Origin: Limnoraphis robusta CS-951
GTDB lineage: Bacteria; Cyanobacteriota; Cyanobacteriia; Cyanobacteriales; Microcoleaceae
NCBI RefSeq assembly: GCF_000972705.2
Contig: NZ_LATL02000319.1
Location: forward strand, 1-16,517
Direction: 5' to 3'
Length of the DNA: 16,517 nt
The notes under the pieces were generated by a model. It worked only from the letters and a program-made list of their open reading frames with translations, searched no databases and was not told the origin of the DNA. The translations under genes were made by a program, and so were the position numbers. Shown here piece by piece: positions 1 to 6,958 of this stretch (within the stretch, counting starts at the first letter, position 1; every line of letters starts with the position of its first letter).

Positions 1-251
1 CCATTTCAGAGATAGTTTCGGTATGCCCTACCGTACTTGAGAAAAAAATGCTTTGTTCTCTGTACTTGGTGCTTTAAGGTTTTATATGGCCAAAGCATTT
101 CTTGCAAGAACCCCATACCTTAAGTTTTCAAGGTTAATTGCATCGATTAGATGCTGGGTTTTTCAACTGGTTGAATACCCTGCCAGTAGAGTTATTATAG
201 CATTAGAAAGAGCCTTATATCCCCATACCTGAAGGTAGGGGCGTGTGCGGC
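1..251 (+). mobile_element. Hairpin-rich terminus, probably the end of an IS200/IS605-type element
   Basis: No protein of recognisable family is encoded here on either strand, but the stretch is full of inverted repeats. AAATGCTTTG (46-55) pairs with CAAAGCATTT (91-100). GCATC/GATGC makes a small hairpin at 140-154. GGGT plus TTCAA at 156-166 pairs with TTGAA plus ACCC at 171-180. A long imperfect hairpin spans 212-251, with core CCCC-A-TACC, loop TGAA, GGTA-GGGG. The decamer CCCCATACCT occurs twice (111-120 and 221-230). Immediately after 251 the sequence becomes the interior of a DUF4349-type gene, so 251 looks like an insertion junction. IS200/IS605 elements end in such subterminal hairpins and their tnpB 3' ends encode structured omega RNAs; that identity is inferred, because no transposase is visible here. 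An unrelated non-coding insertion is the alternative. Confidence 0.4.
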
Positions 252-252
252 A

Positions 253-585
253 ATTTTTGGTAACATTCGCGAATCGATAGAACGACTGGATGCTCAACTT
301 CGCAATCTGCAAAATCAAGTCGCTTATTCTATGATTACTTTAAATCTAGAAGAGGCTGTTAGTGCTTCTTCTCAACCTCAGCCAGATTTGGGTTTACAAA
401 TCGGAGAAACTTGGGGAAAAGCCCAAAATGCTGTAACTGAGTTAACCTTGGCTTTGGTGAGTTTAATGGTTTGGTTACTGGCTTTTAGCCCTTATTTCAT
501 CTTAGTTGGGGGTGCAGTTTATGGTTATCGACGCTGGCGCAAACAACAAGTCAATAACAAAGATTCACAGAGTTTCAAACCCTAA
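253..585 (+). pseudogene. C-terminal fragment of a DUF4349-type membrane protein
   Basis: The open frame continues upstream of the ATG at 331 to about 253, and those extra codons read as a coiled-coil helix (I-E-R-L-D-A-Q-L-R-N-L-Q-N-Q) running into a beta strand (T-L-N-L-E-E-A). After a Pro/Gln linker comes one hydrophobic segment (roughly 35-62 of the 84 residues after 331) and then a basic R-R-W-R-K-Q tail on the cytoplasmic side. Coiled coil, strand, then a C-terminal membrane anchor is how I remember the end of DUF4349 proteins, which carry a lipoprotein signal and periplasmic domain at the N-terminus. Those parts are absent; the homologous frame begins exactly where the hairpin-rich element ends. 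I therefore read it as a gene cut by an insertion, not as an 84-residue gene. No convincing ribosome binding site precedes 331. DUF4349 is assigned from memory of the family pattern. Confidence 0.6.
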
Positions 586-592
586 AAAATTT

Positions 593-645
593 GTCGTTCT
601 GAGCGGTGAAGAATTTCTCAATATCCTTCTTTGACTCAGAACGAC
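593..645. repeat. Inverted repeat after the DUF4349 fragment, possible terminator
   Basis: GTCGTTCTGAG at 593-603 is the exact reverse complement of CTCAGAACGAC at 635-645, giving an 11-bp stem with a 31-base loop just after the stop codon at 583-585. It resembles the dispersed GTC-TTCTGAG palindromes found in many bacterial genomes. There is no U-tract after either arm, so terminator function is uncertain. It lies between the fragment and the convergent N-R-P gene. Confidence 0.6.
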
Positions 646-706
646 GATTAACATAGACTACTTTTGCGATCGCTCTAAGGCATTCCGTTTCCCTAGAAAA
701 TCGGCT

Positions 707-1183
707 TTAGTCGAGATATCCCATTAACGCATAGGGATCATCAACGTCGTTAGAAGCAACAGGGCGGTTAACCGTCATCGATGTGATTTGTAGATGGCTG
801 ATTGCAACGGGGCGGTTTGCCATCGCGCCGACTGAATCTTCCGAATGCACAAAGCTAATCCCGGAAACACTCTCGGTTTTGAAAATCGGACGGTTGCCCA
901 TAATCGTTCCCACGACTTCCAAATGACTCTCCTCAATGGGACGGTTTGGCATGATCATCGCTGAGTGAGCGACTTGAATTTGAGTCGGGGTTGAATTTTC
1001 TGATGATTGGGCTTTTGTCGGTTTGGTGTCCACTTCTAAATCCTTACTCATATCTTTTTCCTGATTATTCTCGTCGGTGTTTTCTGCGTTAACGGTGTCT
1101 TCCTCACCCTTACTCATACGCTTTCCTGTAGTTGGACGGGTTCGCGTAGTCCTCCTTTTCGTTGTAGAAGAGCTAACAGCCAT
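707..1183 (-). CDS. Conserved-looking hypothetical protein with four N-R-P repeats
   Basis: I do not know a function for this 158-residue protein. The first 22 residues are almost all Ser, Thr, Arg and Lys. Residues 23-70 are acidic, low-complexity and probably disordered. The C-terminal half carries four copies of a short motif, N-R-P-I or N-R-P-V, at residues 80, 97, 123 and 139. Each copy is preceded by a small or hydrophobic residue pair, and the copies beginning at 80 and 123 are followed about six residues later by S-H-L-(E/Q)-(V/I). The protein ends D-D-P-Y-A-L-M-G-Y-L-D. I have the impression of related cyanobacterial proteins with N-R-P repeats and a similar L-M-G-(Y/F)-(I/L)-D end, but cannot name one. 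There is no signal peptide or membrane segment. AAGGT lies upstream of the ATG at a plausible ribosome-binding distance. It is transcribed away from uvrB. Confidence 0.75.
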   Translation of the reverse strand: MAVSSSTTKRRTTRTRPTTGKRMSKGEEDTVNAENTDENNQEKDMSKDLEVDTKPTKAQSSENSTPTQIQVAHSAMIMPNRPIEESHLEVVGTIMGNRPIFKTESVSGISFVHSEDSVGAMANRPVAISHLQITSMTVNRPVASNDVDDPYALMGYLD

Positions 1184-1488
1184 GTTTGAATACCTTGATT
1201 TCTTAAACGAGTTAGCCTACACCTGCATAAACGATTAACCTGTGCCGACTAAGCTGCTGATTTCACCTCATTTTTCAGACTTGCCCTTTAACCGTTTAGC
1301 TAAAGTTGAGCTTTATTGTTTGATGAATGCTAAACAAATTATAAAATATTCCAGCACTTAAGTAAATAGCCAACTAAGAAAAATAACATATTGTAACTAT
1401 AAGTAAACAAAAACGGCACAGCTTCACACAGCCAATTCTCAACAGAAGTGCTACCATCCAAGTTAAACTCCACTGAGCCTCCTCGAAA
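1184..1488. other. Divergent intergenic region between the N-R-P gene and uvrB
   Basis: These 305 bases separate two divergent genes and must hold both promoters. The part from about 1315 to 1420 is AT-rich. I see no pair of -35 and -10 boxes good enough to call, no SOS-box palindrome that I would defend, and no small coding region. The uvrB start is preceded by CCTCCTC, not by a GGAGG-type site. Confidence 0.5.
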
Positions 1489-3486
1489 ATGGCGCAATTC
1501 CATCTACACTCACCTTTTGAGCCAAAGGGCGATCAACCCCAAGCGATCGCCAAACTGGTCAACAGTCTTCAAGCTAACCATCAATTTACCACGTTGTTAG
1601 GCGCAACGGGAACCGGAAAAACCTTTACAATCGCCGCAGTCATCGAGAAAATCGGTAGACCGACTCTGGTGCTAGCCCATAATAAAACCCTCGCCGCTCA
1701 ATTGTGCAATGAGCTACGAGAATTTTTCCCAAACAATGCTGTAGAATACTTTATCAGCTATTACGACTATTATCAACCAGAAGCTTACATTCCCGTTACC
1801 GATACCTACATCGAAAAAACGGCTTCGATTAACGATGAAATTGATATGCTGCGTCACTCCGCTACCCGATCATTATTTGAACGTCGGGATGTGATTGTTG
1901 TGGCTTCTATTAGCTGTATTTACGGTTTGGGAATACCTACAGAATACCTGAAAGCCGCTATTGCTCTGCGGGTTGGAGAAGAACTTGATCAACGTCAACT
2001 GTTGCGAGATTTGGCTTCGGTTCAATATACTCGTAATGATACCGAACTGACTCGCGGGCGCTTCCGCCTAAAGGGAGATGTTTTAGAAATTGGCCCTGCT
2101 TACGAAGATCGGATCATTCGGGTGGAATTTTTTGGGGATGAAATAGACGCCATTCGTTATGTTGATCCCGTCACCGGAGAGGTTTTAAAAAGTTTAGAAG
2201 CCTTAAATGTTTATCCCGCTCGTCACTTTGTTACCCCAGAAGATCGTTTAGAAATTGCTTGTAACGATATCGAAGAAGAACTAAAACAGCAAGTTCAATC
2301 CCTAGAAAATGCGGGAAAACTATTAGAAGCCCAACGCTTAAATCAACGCACTCGTTATGATTTGGAGATGTTGCGAGAAGTCGGATATTGTAACGGCGTT
2401 GAAAACTATTCCCGTCATTTAGCCGGACGCCAAGCCGGAGAATCGCCCGAATGTTTAATTGATTATTTTCCCAATGATTGGTTATTAGTTATCGATGAAT
2501 CTCACGTTACGATTCCTCAAATTAGGGGAATGTACAACGGCGATCAATCCCGCAAACGAGTGTTAATTGAACATGGGTTTCGTCTTCCCAGTGCAGCCGA
2601 TAATCGACCTTTAAAAGCGGATGAATTTTGGGAGAAAGTCAATCAATGTATTTTTGTTTCAGCCACACCCGGAGACTGGGAAATCGAACAATCTCAAGGA
2701 AAAGTCGTTGAACAAATTATCCGCCCGACGGGTGTAGTAGACCCCGAAATATTTGTGCGTCCAACCGAAGGACAAATTGATGATTTATTCGGAGAAATTC
2801 AAGAACGAGTTCAACGAGATGAGCGGGTTTTAATCACTACGTTAACCAAACGCATGGCGGAAGATTTAACCGAATATTTGCAAGACAGAGGCGTTAAAGT
2901 TAGATATTTGCACTCAGAAATTAAGTCTATTGAACGCATTGAAATCATCCGAGACTTACAACAAGGGGGATTTGATGTGTTAATTGGGGTAAACTTATTA
3001 AGGGAGGGTTTAGACTTACCTCAAGTCTCGTTAGTGGTGATTTTAGATGCCGATAAAGAAGGGTTTTTACGGGCGACTCGTTCGTTAATTCAAACCATTG
3101 GACGGGCGGCGCGAAATATCCGGGGTCAGGCGATTTTATATGCAGATAATCTCACCGATAGCATGATTAAAGCCATTGATGAAACAGAAAGAAGACGAAC
3201 CATTCAGTTTGAATATAATCAAAAAAATGGGATTACACCTCAACCCATTGTTAAAAAGTTGAGTAATGGAATTTTAGACTTTTTGGATGTTTCTCGACGG
3301 TTAAACGCCCAACAATTAGAAGAAGTTTATGAACAAGTTGATGATTTACCCCTAGAAGAAATTCCTGATTTAATTGGTCAACTTGAAAAACAAATGAAAG
3401 AAGCCGCAAAACAATTAGAATTTGAAGAAGCCGCCAAATTACGCGATCGCATTAAAGTATTACGAGATAAGTTAGTCGGACATTAA
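1489..3486 (+). CDS. uvrB: UvrABC system protein B, excision nuclease subunit
   Basis: UvrB is the damage-verifying DNA helicase-like subunit of nucleotide excision repair: loaded by UvrA, it opens DNA around the lesion and recruits UvrC for incision. The 665-residue length is normal. The Walker A motif G-A-T-G-T-G-K-T is at residues 38-45, and the damage-probing beta-hairpin with its tyrosines at 91-95 ([10 protein letters not shown]). The DESH box is at 336-339, S-A-T-P-G-D at about 391-396, and a helicase motif VI-type Q-T-I-G-R-A-A-R stretch at about 537-544. The final 40 residues form the UVR coiled-coil ([10 protein letters not shown]) that contacts UvrC. The start M-A-Q-F-H-L matches the family N-terminus before F-x-P-x-G-D-Q-P, so the ATG at 1489 is well placed despite a weak Shine-Dalgarno. 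It stands alone, followed by a strong hairpin. Confidence 0.98.
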   Translation: MAQFHLHSPFEPKGDQPQAIAKLVNSLQANHQFTTLLGATGTGKTFTIAAVIEKIGRPTLVLAHNKTLAAQLCNELREFFPNNAVEYFISYYDYYQPEAYIPVTDTYIEKTASINDEIDMLRHSATRSLFERRDVIVVASISCIYGLGIPTEYLKAAIALRVGEELDQRQLLRDLASVQYTRNDTELTRGRFRLKGDVLEIGPAYEDRIIRVEFFGDEIDAIRYVDPVTGEVLKSLEALNVYPARHFVTPEDRLEIACNDIEEELKQQVQSLENAGKLLEAQRLNQRTRYDLEMLREVGYCNGVENYSRHLAGRQAGESPECLIDYFPNDWLLVIDESHVTIPQIRGMYNGDQSRKRVLIEHGFRLPSAADNRPLKADEFWEKVNQCIFVSATPGDWEIEQSQGKVVEQIIRPTGVVDPEIFVRPTEGQIDDLFGEIQERVQRDERVLITTLTKRMAEDLTEYLQDRGVKVRYLHSEIKSIERIEIIRDLQQGGFDVLIGVNLLREGLDLPQVSLVVILDADKEGFLRATRSLIQTIGRAARNIRGQAILYADNLTDSMIKAIDETERRRTIQFEYNQKNGITPQPIVKKLSNGILDFLDVSRRLNAQQLEEVYEQVDDLPLEEIPDLIGQLEKQMKEAAKQLEFEEAAKLRDRIKVLRDKLVGH

Positions 3487-3500
3487 TTAACCTCTCTTTG

Positions 3501-3518
3501 ATCCCCCCTCGGGGGGAT
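3501..3518. terminator. GC-rich hairpin between uvrB and the convergent nuclease-like gene
   Basis: ATCCCCCC (3501-3508) pairs with GGGGGGAT (3511-3518) with only TC between them, so the real loop uses a few G/C bases. It lies 15 bases after the uvrB stop and 18 bases before the end of the convergent gene, where a bidirectional terminator would sit. A second G6 run follows at 3522-3527. The T-tract is weak in both directions. Such C6/G6 palindromes are also a dispersed repeat type in cyanobacteria. Confidence 0.55.
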
Positions 3519-3535
3519 TAAGGGGGGAAAAGAAT

Positions 3536-4150
3536 TTATTCTGATATTAATAAACCGATTAAAATCCTCATTAATTCTTCTAAATCCGCCGGAACCCGAT
3601 AAAGATTAATATCTTGTCGAATTTGTTTTTCTGGACGAGATAAAACCCCAAATTTCCAAATATCCCCCGTTGTTACCGCCCCCCAAAGCATTTCTGAGGG
3701 AGAATTTATCCATTGATCGAGGGCGATTAATTCCACGGAAAGTTGAGTAAATCCCCGGGAAAGATCGGCATTTTTTGCTTCAACCACTAAGAAACTATTT
3801 TTAAATTGAACTAAATAATCAACTGAACCTCTGAGGCGATCGTTAACAACAATCGGATATTCTATTTTAAGTTTAGCCCGAAGAAAACGACACAATTCTA
3901 ACAACACGGGCGCAATAATTACTTCTCGACGGGCGGTTTCACTGGTGAGATCGACAACAATCAAATCTTGTTCAATGCGATTTTTGAGAGAAGTTATCTC
4001 AAATTGACCCGAAAATTGAGAAAAGTTAAATTGCGATCGCACTAAAGAATAACCCAATTCTTCCAGAATATCTTCTGGATCGAAGGTTAGCTCAAAATAT
4101 TTACTAAAAGTATAGATTTGATCGGGTTTGAGAAGGGGAGGTTTAGTCAT
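3536..4150 (-). CDS. PD-(D/E)XK nuclease-like protein, function unknown
   Basis: The 204-residue protein has the core of the restriction-endonuclease-like fold. A strand R-G-S-V-D-Y-L-V carries Asp111, followed by the strand F-L-V-V-E-A-K with Glu124 and Lys126, the D...E-x-K triad. Then comes a helix with a Gln (F-T-Q-L, Gln136), a feature common in PD-(D/E)XK proteins. Residues 10-100 are helical and strand segments I cannot assign; there is no DNA-binding or helicase domain and no signal peptide. Similar stand-alone proteins are frequent in cyanobacteria, often annotated as restriction-endonuclease-like. All key residues are present, so it may be catalytically active, but no methyltransferase partner lies nearby, so a restriction-modification role is not supported. 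It is divergent from the pentapeptide-repeat gene, 174 bases away. Confidence 0.75.
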   Translation of the reverse strand: MTKPPLLKPDQIYTFSKYFELTFDPEDILEELGYSLVRSQFNFSQFSGQFEITSLKNRIEQDLIVVDLTSETARREVIIAPVLLELCRFLRAKLKIEYPIVVNDRLRGSVDYLVQFKNSFLVVEAKNADLSRGFTQLSVELIALDQWINSPSEMLWGAVTTGDIWKFGVLSRPEKQIRQDINLYRVPADLEELMRILIGLLISE

Positions 4151-4312
4151 GGCGAGATATTCCTCAGTCTAAGTGTTCTAACTGTCACTCAAAAAAGGGA
4201 CTGTCGTTGACAACAATAAAATTGCTAAATTGAAACTACAGTCAAATTATTTTGTATAAGTTCTAGTTTTAAATTCTAGCTTACTTTTAGCCCTCTCTTG
4301 AATATTAGCAAT

Positions 4313-4318
4313 AGGAGA
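4313..4318 (+). promoter_or_regulatory. Shine-Dalgarno that fixes the start of the pentapeptide-repeat gene
   Basis: AGGAGA lies six bases before the ATG at 4325. The alternative TTG at 4298 would place this site inside the coding region and has no ribosome binding site of its own, so 4325 is preferred. Confidence 0.7.
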
Positions 4319-4324
4319 TTAATC

Positions 4325-5797
4325 ATGGTGACAGAACTCCAAAAAATTGAATCCGTAAACACCCCACAAGTCGAAAATTCTCCATCTACAGAACTCTCAA
4401 AAGTCACTCAAACGATTATTAATCCTGAACTTCATCAAGATTTACAACAGTTGTACGAAGCCAAAACCTGTTCGGATTTATTTCAATATGATGTTTTATT
4501 GCGTCAACTCGCTCAAAAATATAACTTTGAACTCGAAGAATTCCGTCAAATCTTTGAAAACTACGCCCAGAAAAAATCCCTAGAAACTTCCCAAGGATTT
4601 CAAAAACAATCCCGACAAGTCGGATATTTTATTAATCGTTTTTCTTATCATGCGGCGAATTCCAAACTATTTGGTATTCTCGCTGCTTTATCCGGTGTGG
4701 GATTTACTTTGTTTCAGTTTGGAACTCAAATGCACAGTTTTGTCACCGAACTTCAAGAACAAAATACTATCGCTCGTCGCCAAGTTATTTATCAAGCTTG
4801 GGATATTATTCGCAAAAATCAAGATCGAGAAATTAGCGATAATGAAAGCTATCGTTCCAATGGCGGTGTTACCCAAGCGTTGCAAGATTTACACAGCTAT
4901 GAGGTGAATTTATCCGGTTTAGAAATTCAACGCACTCAGTTAGTTTATCTAGAATTAGAAGAAGCAGATTTGTCTTATAGTAATTTTCAAGGTTCTAATC
5001 TCAATTACTCCCAATTTAACGAGACGAACTTTAACGAGTCAAATTTAGAAAATACCAAGTTTTTTAGAGCTAAATTAAATAATGTTTTCTTGAGAAATGC
5101 TCAACTCAATAACGCTGAACTGACCAGCGCACAACTGAATAATTCTAAATTAGTTAACGCCGAACTCATCGGCGCAGATTTATCCAATGCTCAACTCAAC
5201 AATGCTGATTTAACCGGGGCTAATTTCACGAATGCTCAACTTAATCGTGTTAACTTTGAAGGCGGGGATTTTAAAGATGTTATCTGGACTAACGCCGAAC
5301 TTCAAAAAGCCAATTTCACCAACGCTAAAAATCTTAATCCCGTAAAAATTAGAGAGGCGAAAAACTGGATAGCAGCAACTTATAATCCCGAATTTATACC
5401 CGAACTTTGTTGGGTTCATGGCGGAGATATAACTGCGGTTGATTTCGGTCAATTTAACTGCAAACAACTCTATTTTAAACAATTAGACGCGGCTAACTTT
5501 GGCGGTGGAAATCTGCAAAATATTAATCTGATTGAAGCGAGTTTAAAACAAGCCAATCTCAGCCAAGCCAACCTACAAAATGCTTTACTTCATCGGGGTA
5601 AATTTCAGGGTGCAAACTTCCAAAATACCAACCTTGAAAACGCCAATTTATTGTGTGCAAACTTAACCGATGCGACGAATTTAGAACCCCAACAAGTTAA
5701 AAAAGCAGCAAATTGGCGCTCGGCAATATACAGCAAAGAATTCAATCAAAAACTTGGATTAAACACCAAACCCAGTTTTAGAGTTTGTCGGAAGTAA
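4325..5797 (+). CDS. Membrane-anchored pentapeptide-repeat protein
   Basis: The 490-residue product has three parts. Residues 1-110 are a soluble, mostly helical domain of no family I recognise. One hydrophobic segment spans about 113-135 (L-F-G-I-L-A-A-L-S-G-V-G-F), followed by a charged helix. From about 205 onward there are pentapeptide repeats of A-(D/N/E)-L-x-x type, which fold as a right-handed quadrilateral beta-helix. The solenoid is in two blocks, about 205-330 and 370-455. Each ends in a related non-solenoid module (N-L-N-P-V-K... and N-L-E-P-Q-Q-V-K...) containing K-x-x-x-N-W and ending Y-x-x-E-F. Asn is unusually frequent in the first block (repeated A-Q-L-N-N). Such proteins are abundant in cyanobacteria and most have no known function; those that protect gyrase lack a membrane segment, so that role is not implied. 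The start at 4325 is set by the ribosome binding site. Confidence 0.9.
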   Translation: MVTELQKIESVNTPQVENSPSTELSKVTQTIINPELHQDLQQLYEAKTCSDLFQYDVLLRQLAQKYNFELEEFRQIFENYAQKKSLETSQGFQKQSRQVGYFINRFSYHAANSKLFGILAALSGVGFTLFQFGTQMHSFVTELQEQNTIARRQVIYQAWDIIRKNQDREISDNESYRSNGGVTQALQDLHSYEVNLSGLEIQRTQLVYLELEEADLSYSNFQGSNLNYSQFNETNFNESNLENTKFFRAKLNNVFLRNAQLNNAELTSAQLNNSKLVNAELIGADLSNAQLNNADLTGANFTNAQLNRVNFEGGDFKDVIWTNAELQKANFTNAKNLNPVKIREAKNWIAATYNPEFIPELCWVHGGDITAVDFGQFNCKQLYFKQLDAANFGGGNLQNINLIEASLKQANLSQANLQNALLHRGKFQGANFQNTNLENANLLCANLTDATNLEPQQVKKAANWRSAIYSKEFNQKLGLNTKPSFRVCRK

Positions 5798-5824
5798 CTA
5801 ATAATTTAAACAGGATTTCCCGAC

Positions 5825-6001
5825 TTATGCAGATGTTTCTAAAACTTCTTTAATCTGGGGAATCTTCGCTTTTGCAGCATCATACCCTTTTTGCATAATC
5901 GGTTTGGCTTGATGAAAATCAAAAATACCAAAATCCATCAAATTCGGTTCAATTAATAAATCCGGTTGGTCTATCTGGAGTTGAATCTGAGTCACTAGCC
6001 T
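5825..6001 (-). pseudogene. C-terminal remnant of a patatin-like phospholipase
   Basis: Read on the minus strand, 5825-6001 encodes about 58 residues ending in TAA at 5825-5827. They contain P-D-L-L-I-E-P-N-L-M-D-F-G-I-F-D-F followed by a helix with K-P-I-M-Q-K-G-Y-D-A-A. This resembles the end of bacterial patatin/RssA-type proteins, where a D-x-(I/L)-I-x-P-x-(L/V) strand is followed by a short helix ending G-Y-x-A. The frame is closed by a TAA at 6002-6004, and the GTG at 5995 has no ribosome binding site, so it cannot be a whole gene. The nucleophile elbow and catalytic Asp of the family lie far upstream and are absent. The upstream break coincides with the GCGCC repeats next to the HAD gene. 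Family assignment is by pattern memory. Confidence 0.45.
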
Positions 6002-6028
6002 TTATCATGCAACCGTAGGGGCGCCAAC

Positions 6029-6064
6029 TTGCGCCCTCATTCTTGCGCCGTCATTTTTGCGCCC
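6029..6064. repeat. Tandem 14-base repeat TTGCGCC(C/G)TCATT(C/T)
   Basis: Two and a half copies of a 14-base unit (starts 6029, 6043, 6057) lie across the 3' end of the HAD gene. An adjacent GTAGGGGCGCC at 6016-6026 can pair with a TTGCGCCC arm, like the GTAGGGGCGCAAG...CTTGCGCCC palindromes scattered through many cyanobacterial genomes. The repeat supplies the last four residues (R-A-Q-K) and stop of the HAD protein. Confidence 0.65.
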
Positions 6065-6722
6065 TAAGCGGAGATTCCTCATAATGATTGAGTAAATCAG
6101 CCGGATCTTTATAAATAGCAATACAACCCGCTTTTTTTAAAACGTCTTCAGAATATCCCCCACATAAAACCCCAACAGTTGACAAGGAAATTTTCTCAGC
6201 AGCTTCAGCATCATAGGGACTATCACCCACAACAATAACTGATTCTTTACTCACATTTTCAAAATGATTAAGTGCGGCAAGAAAAATATCAGGATTGGGT
6301 TTAGCCTGTTCAACATCTCCTCTTGATGTTACCCCATTGATTAAATCTTTTATACCCAGAAGTTCTTGATAATATTCTACGGTTTTTGGACGAGCAGATG
6401 AAGCTAAAACAATCTGATTCCCATCCGCTTTAACTCGCTCAAAAAGTTCTCGAACTTTGGGAAATGGCTTGATTTTATCGAGCAAATTTTCCTGATAGTA
6501 TTGTTTGCGATAATCGCTAATTTTCTCGCCGTCTTTCTCGATTTCTTCTTGAGAGATAAACTCGGGGAGAATATACTCTCCTCCTTTACCAATTTGTTGT
6601 CTTACCTTATCAAAATCAGCATCATAACCATACTGTTTAAATGCTTTCACCCAAGCTTCAGCATGAAAGTGGACTGAATCTACCAGGGTTCCGTCTATAT
6701 CAAAAATAACAGCTTCAGGCAT
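6051..6722 (-). CDS. HAD-superfamily phosphatase, subfamily IA
   Basis: The 223-residue protein shows all four HAD motifs. D-I-D-G-T-L-V-D is at residues 8-15, with the nucleophile Asp8 and general acid Asp10. The motif II Ser lies in A-S-S-A at about 107-110. Lys141 is in A-K-P-N-P-D, and V-G-D-S-P-Y-D at 166-172 carries the Mg-binding Asp167 and Asp171. The cap is a helical insertion after motif I (residues 16-90), as in phosphoglycolate phosphatase and beta-phosphoglucomutase relatives. Substrate cannot be read from the sequence; a small sugar phosphate or phosphoglycolate would be typical. The last residues, R-A-Q-K and the stop, come from the 14-base tandem repeat, so the original C-terminus may have differed slightly. 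It is monocistronic as far as can be seen. Confidence 0.9.
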   Translation of the reverse strand: MPEAVIFDIDGTLVDSVHFHAEAWVKAFKQYGYDADFDKVRQQIGKGGEYILPEFISQEEIEKDGEKISDYRKQYYQENLLDKIKPFPKVRELFERVKADGNQIVLASSARPKTVEYYQELLGIKDLINGVTSRGDVEQAKPNPDIFLAALNHFENVSKESVIVVGDSPYDAEAAEKISLSTVGVLCGGYSEDVLKKAGCIAIYKDPADLLNHYEESPLRAQK

Positions 6723-6852
6723 GAATATTTTTCACTCTAGGGGTTAAGTGTAATTGTTACTGAATCACTTTTATAGTAAACCTCATATGGCAAGCTGTTG
6801 TCGTGTACCTATAGGTAGAAACTGGTGAAAATTAAAGACAAGTTATTTTGTC

Positions 6853-6878
6853 AATCCCTCATAGGGATTAATTTTTTT
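6853..6878 (+). terminator. Orphan hairpin plus T-run, intrinsic terminator-like on the plus strand
   Basis: AATCCCT (6853-6859), loop CAT, AGGGATT (6863-6869) form a perfect 7-bp stem followed by AATTTTTTT. This is a textbook intrinsic terminator for plus-strand transcription, yet both neighbouring genes are on the minus strand. The rest of the gap at 6723-6958 holds no reading frame I would call. The core also resembles the palindromic centre of some cyanobacterial CRISPR repeats, but there is only one copy. Confidence 0.45.
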
Positions 6879-6958
6879 ATAGTAGGGTGCATTAGAGCGA
6901 AAAGTTAATGTTGTGATTATTAATTTTATTGTCTGATTTCCCCTACAACTCTAATAAC

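Noticed and set aside
212..251. Group II intron domain V, suggested by GAGCC before a hairpin and GGC after it
   Set aside because: The upper helix is too long, the total length exceeds the usual 34 bases, and no domain VI or intron-encoded protein sequence is seen.
4298..4324. TTG start giving a 499-residue pentapeptide protein
   Set aside because: AGGAGA lies six bases before the ATG at 4325 and would be inside the gene if TTG were used.
5210..5482. Minus-strand frame inside the pentapeptide-repeat gene
   Set aside because: It is the reverse reading of repetitive coding sequence and has no start context.
6853..6869. CRISPR array
   Set aside because: Only one palindromic unit is present, with no second copy at spacer distance and no cas gene in the window.
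6879..6958. TAGGGTGCATTAG...GTTAATG as a copy of a common GGTGCGTTA palindrome
   Set aside because: It is too degenerate to call; the two arms match only in part.
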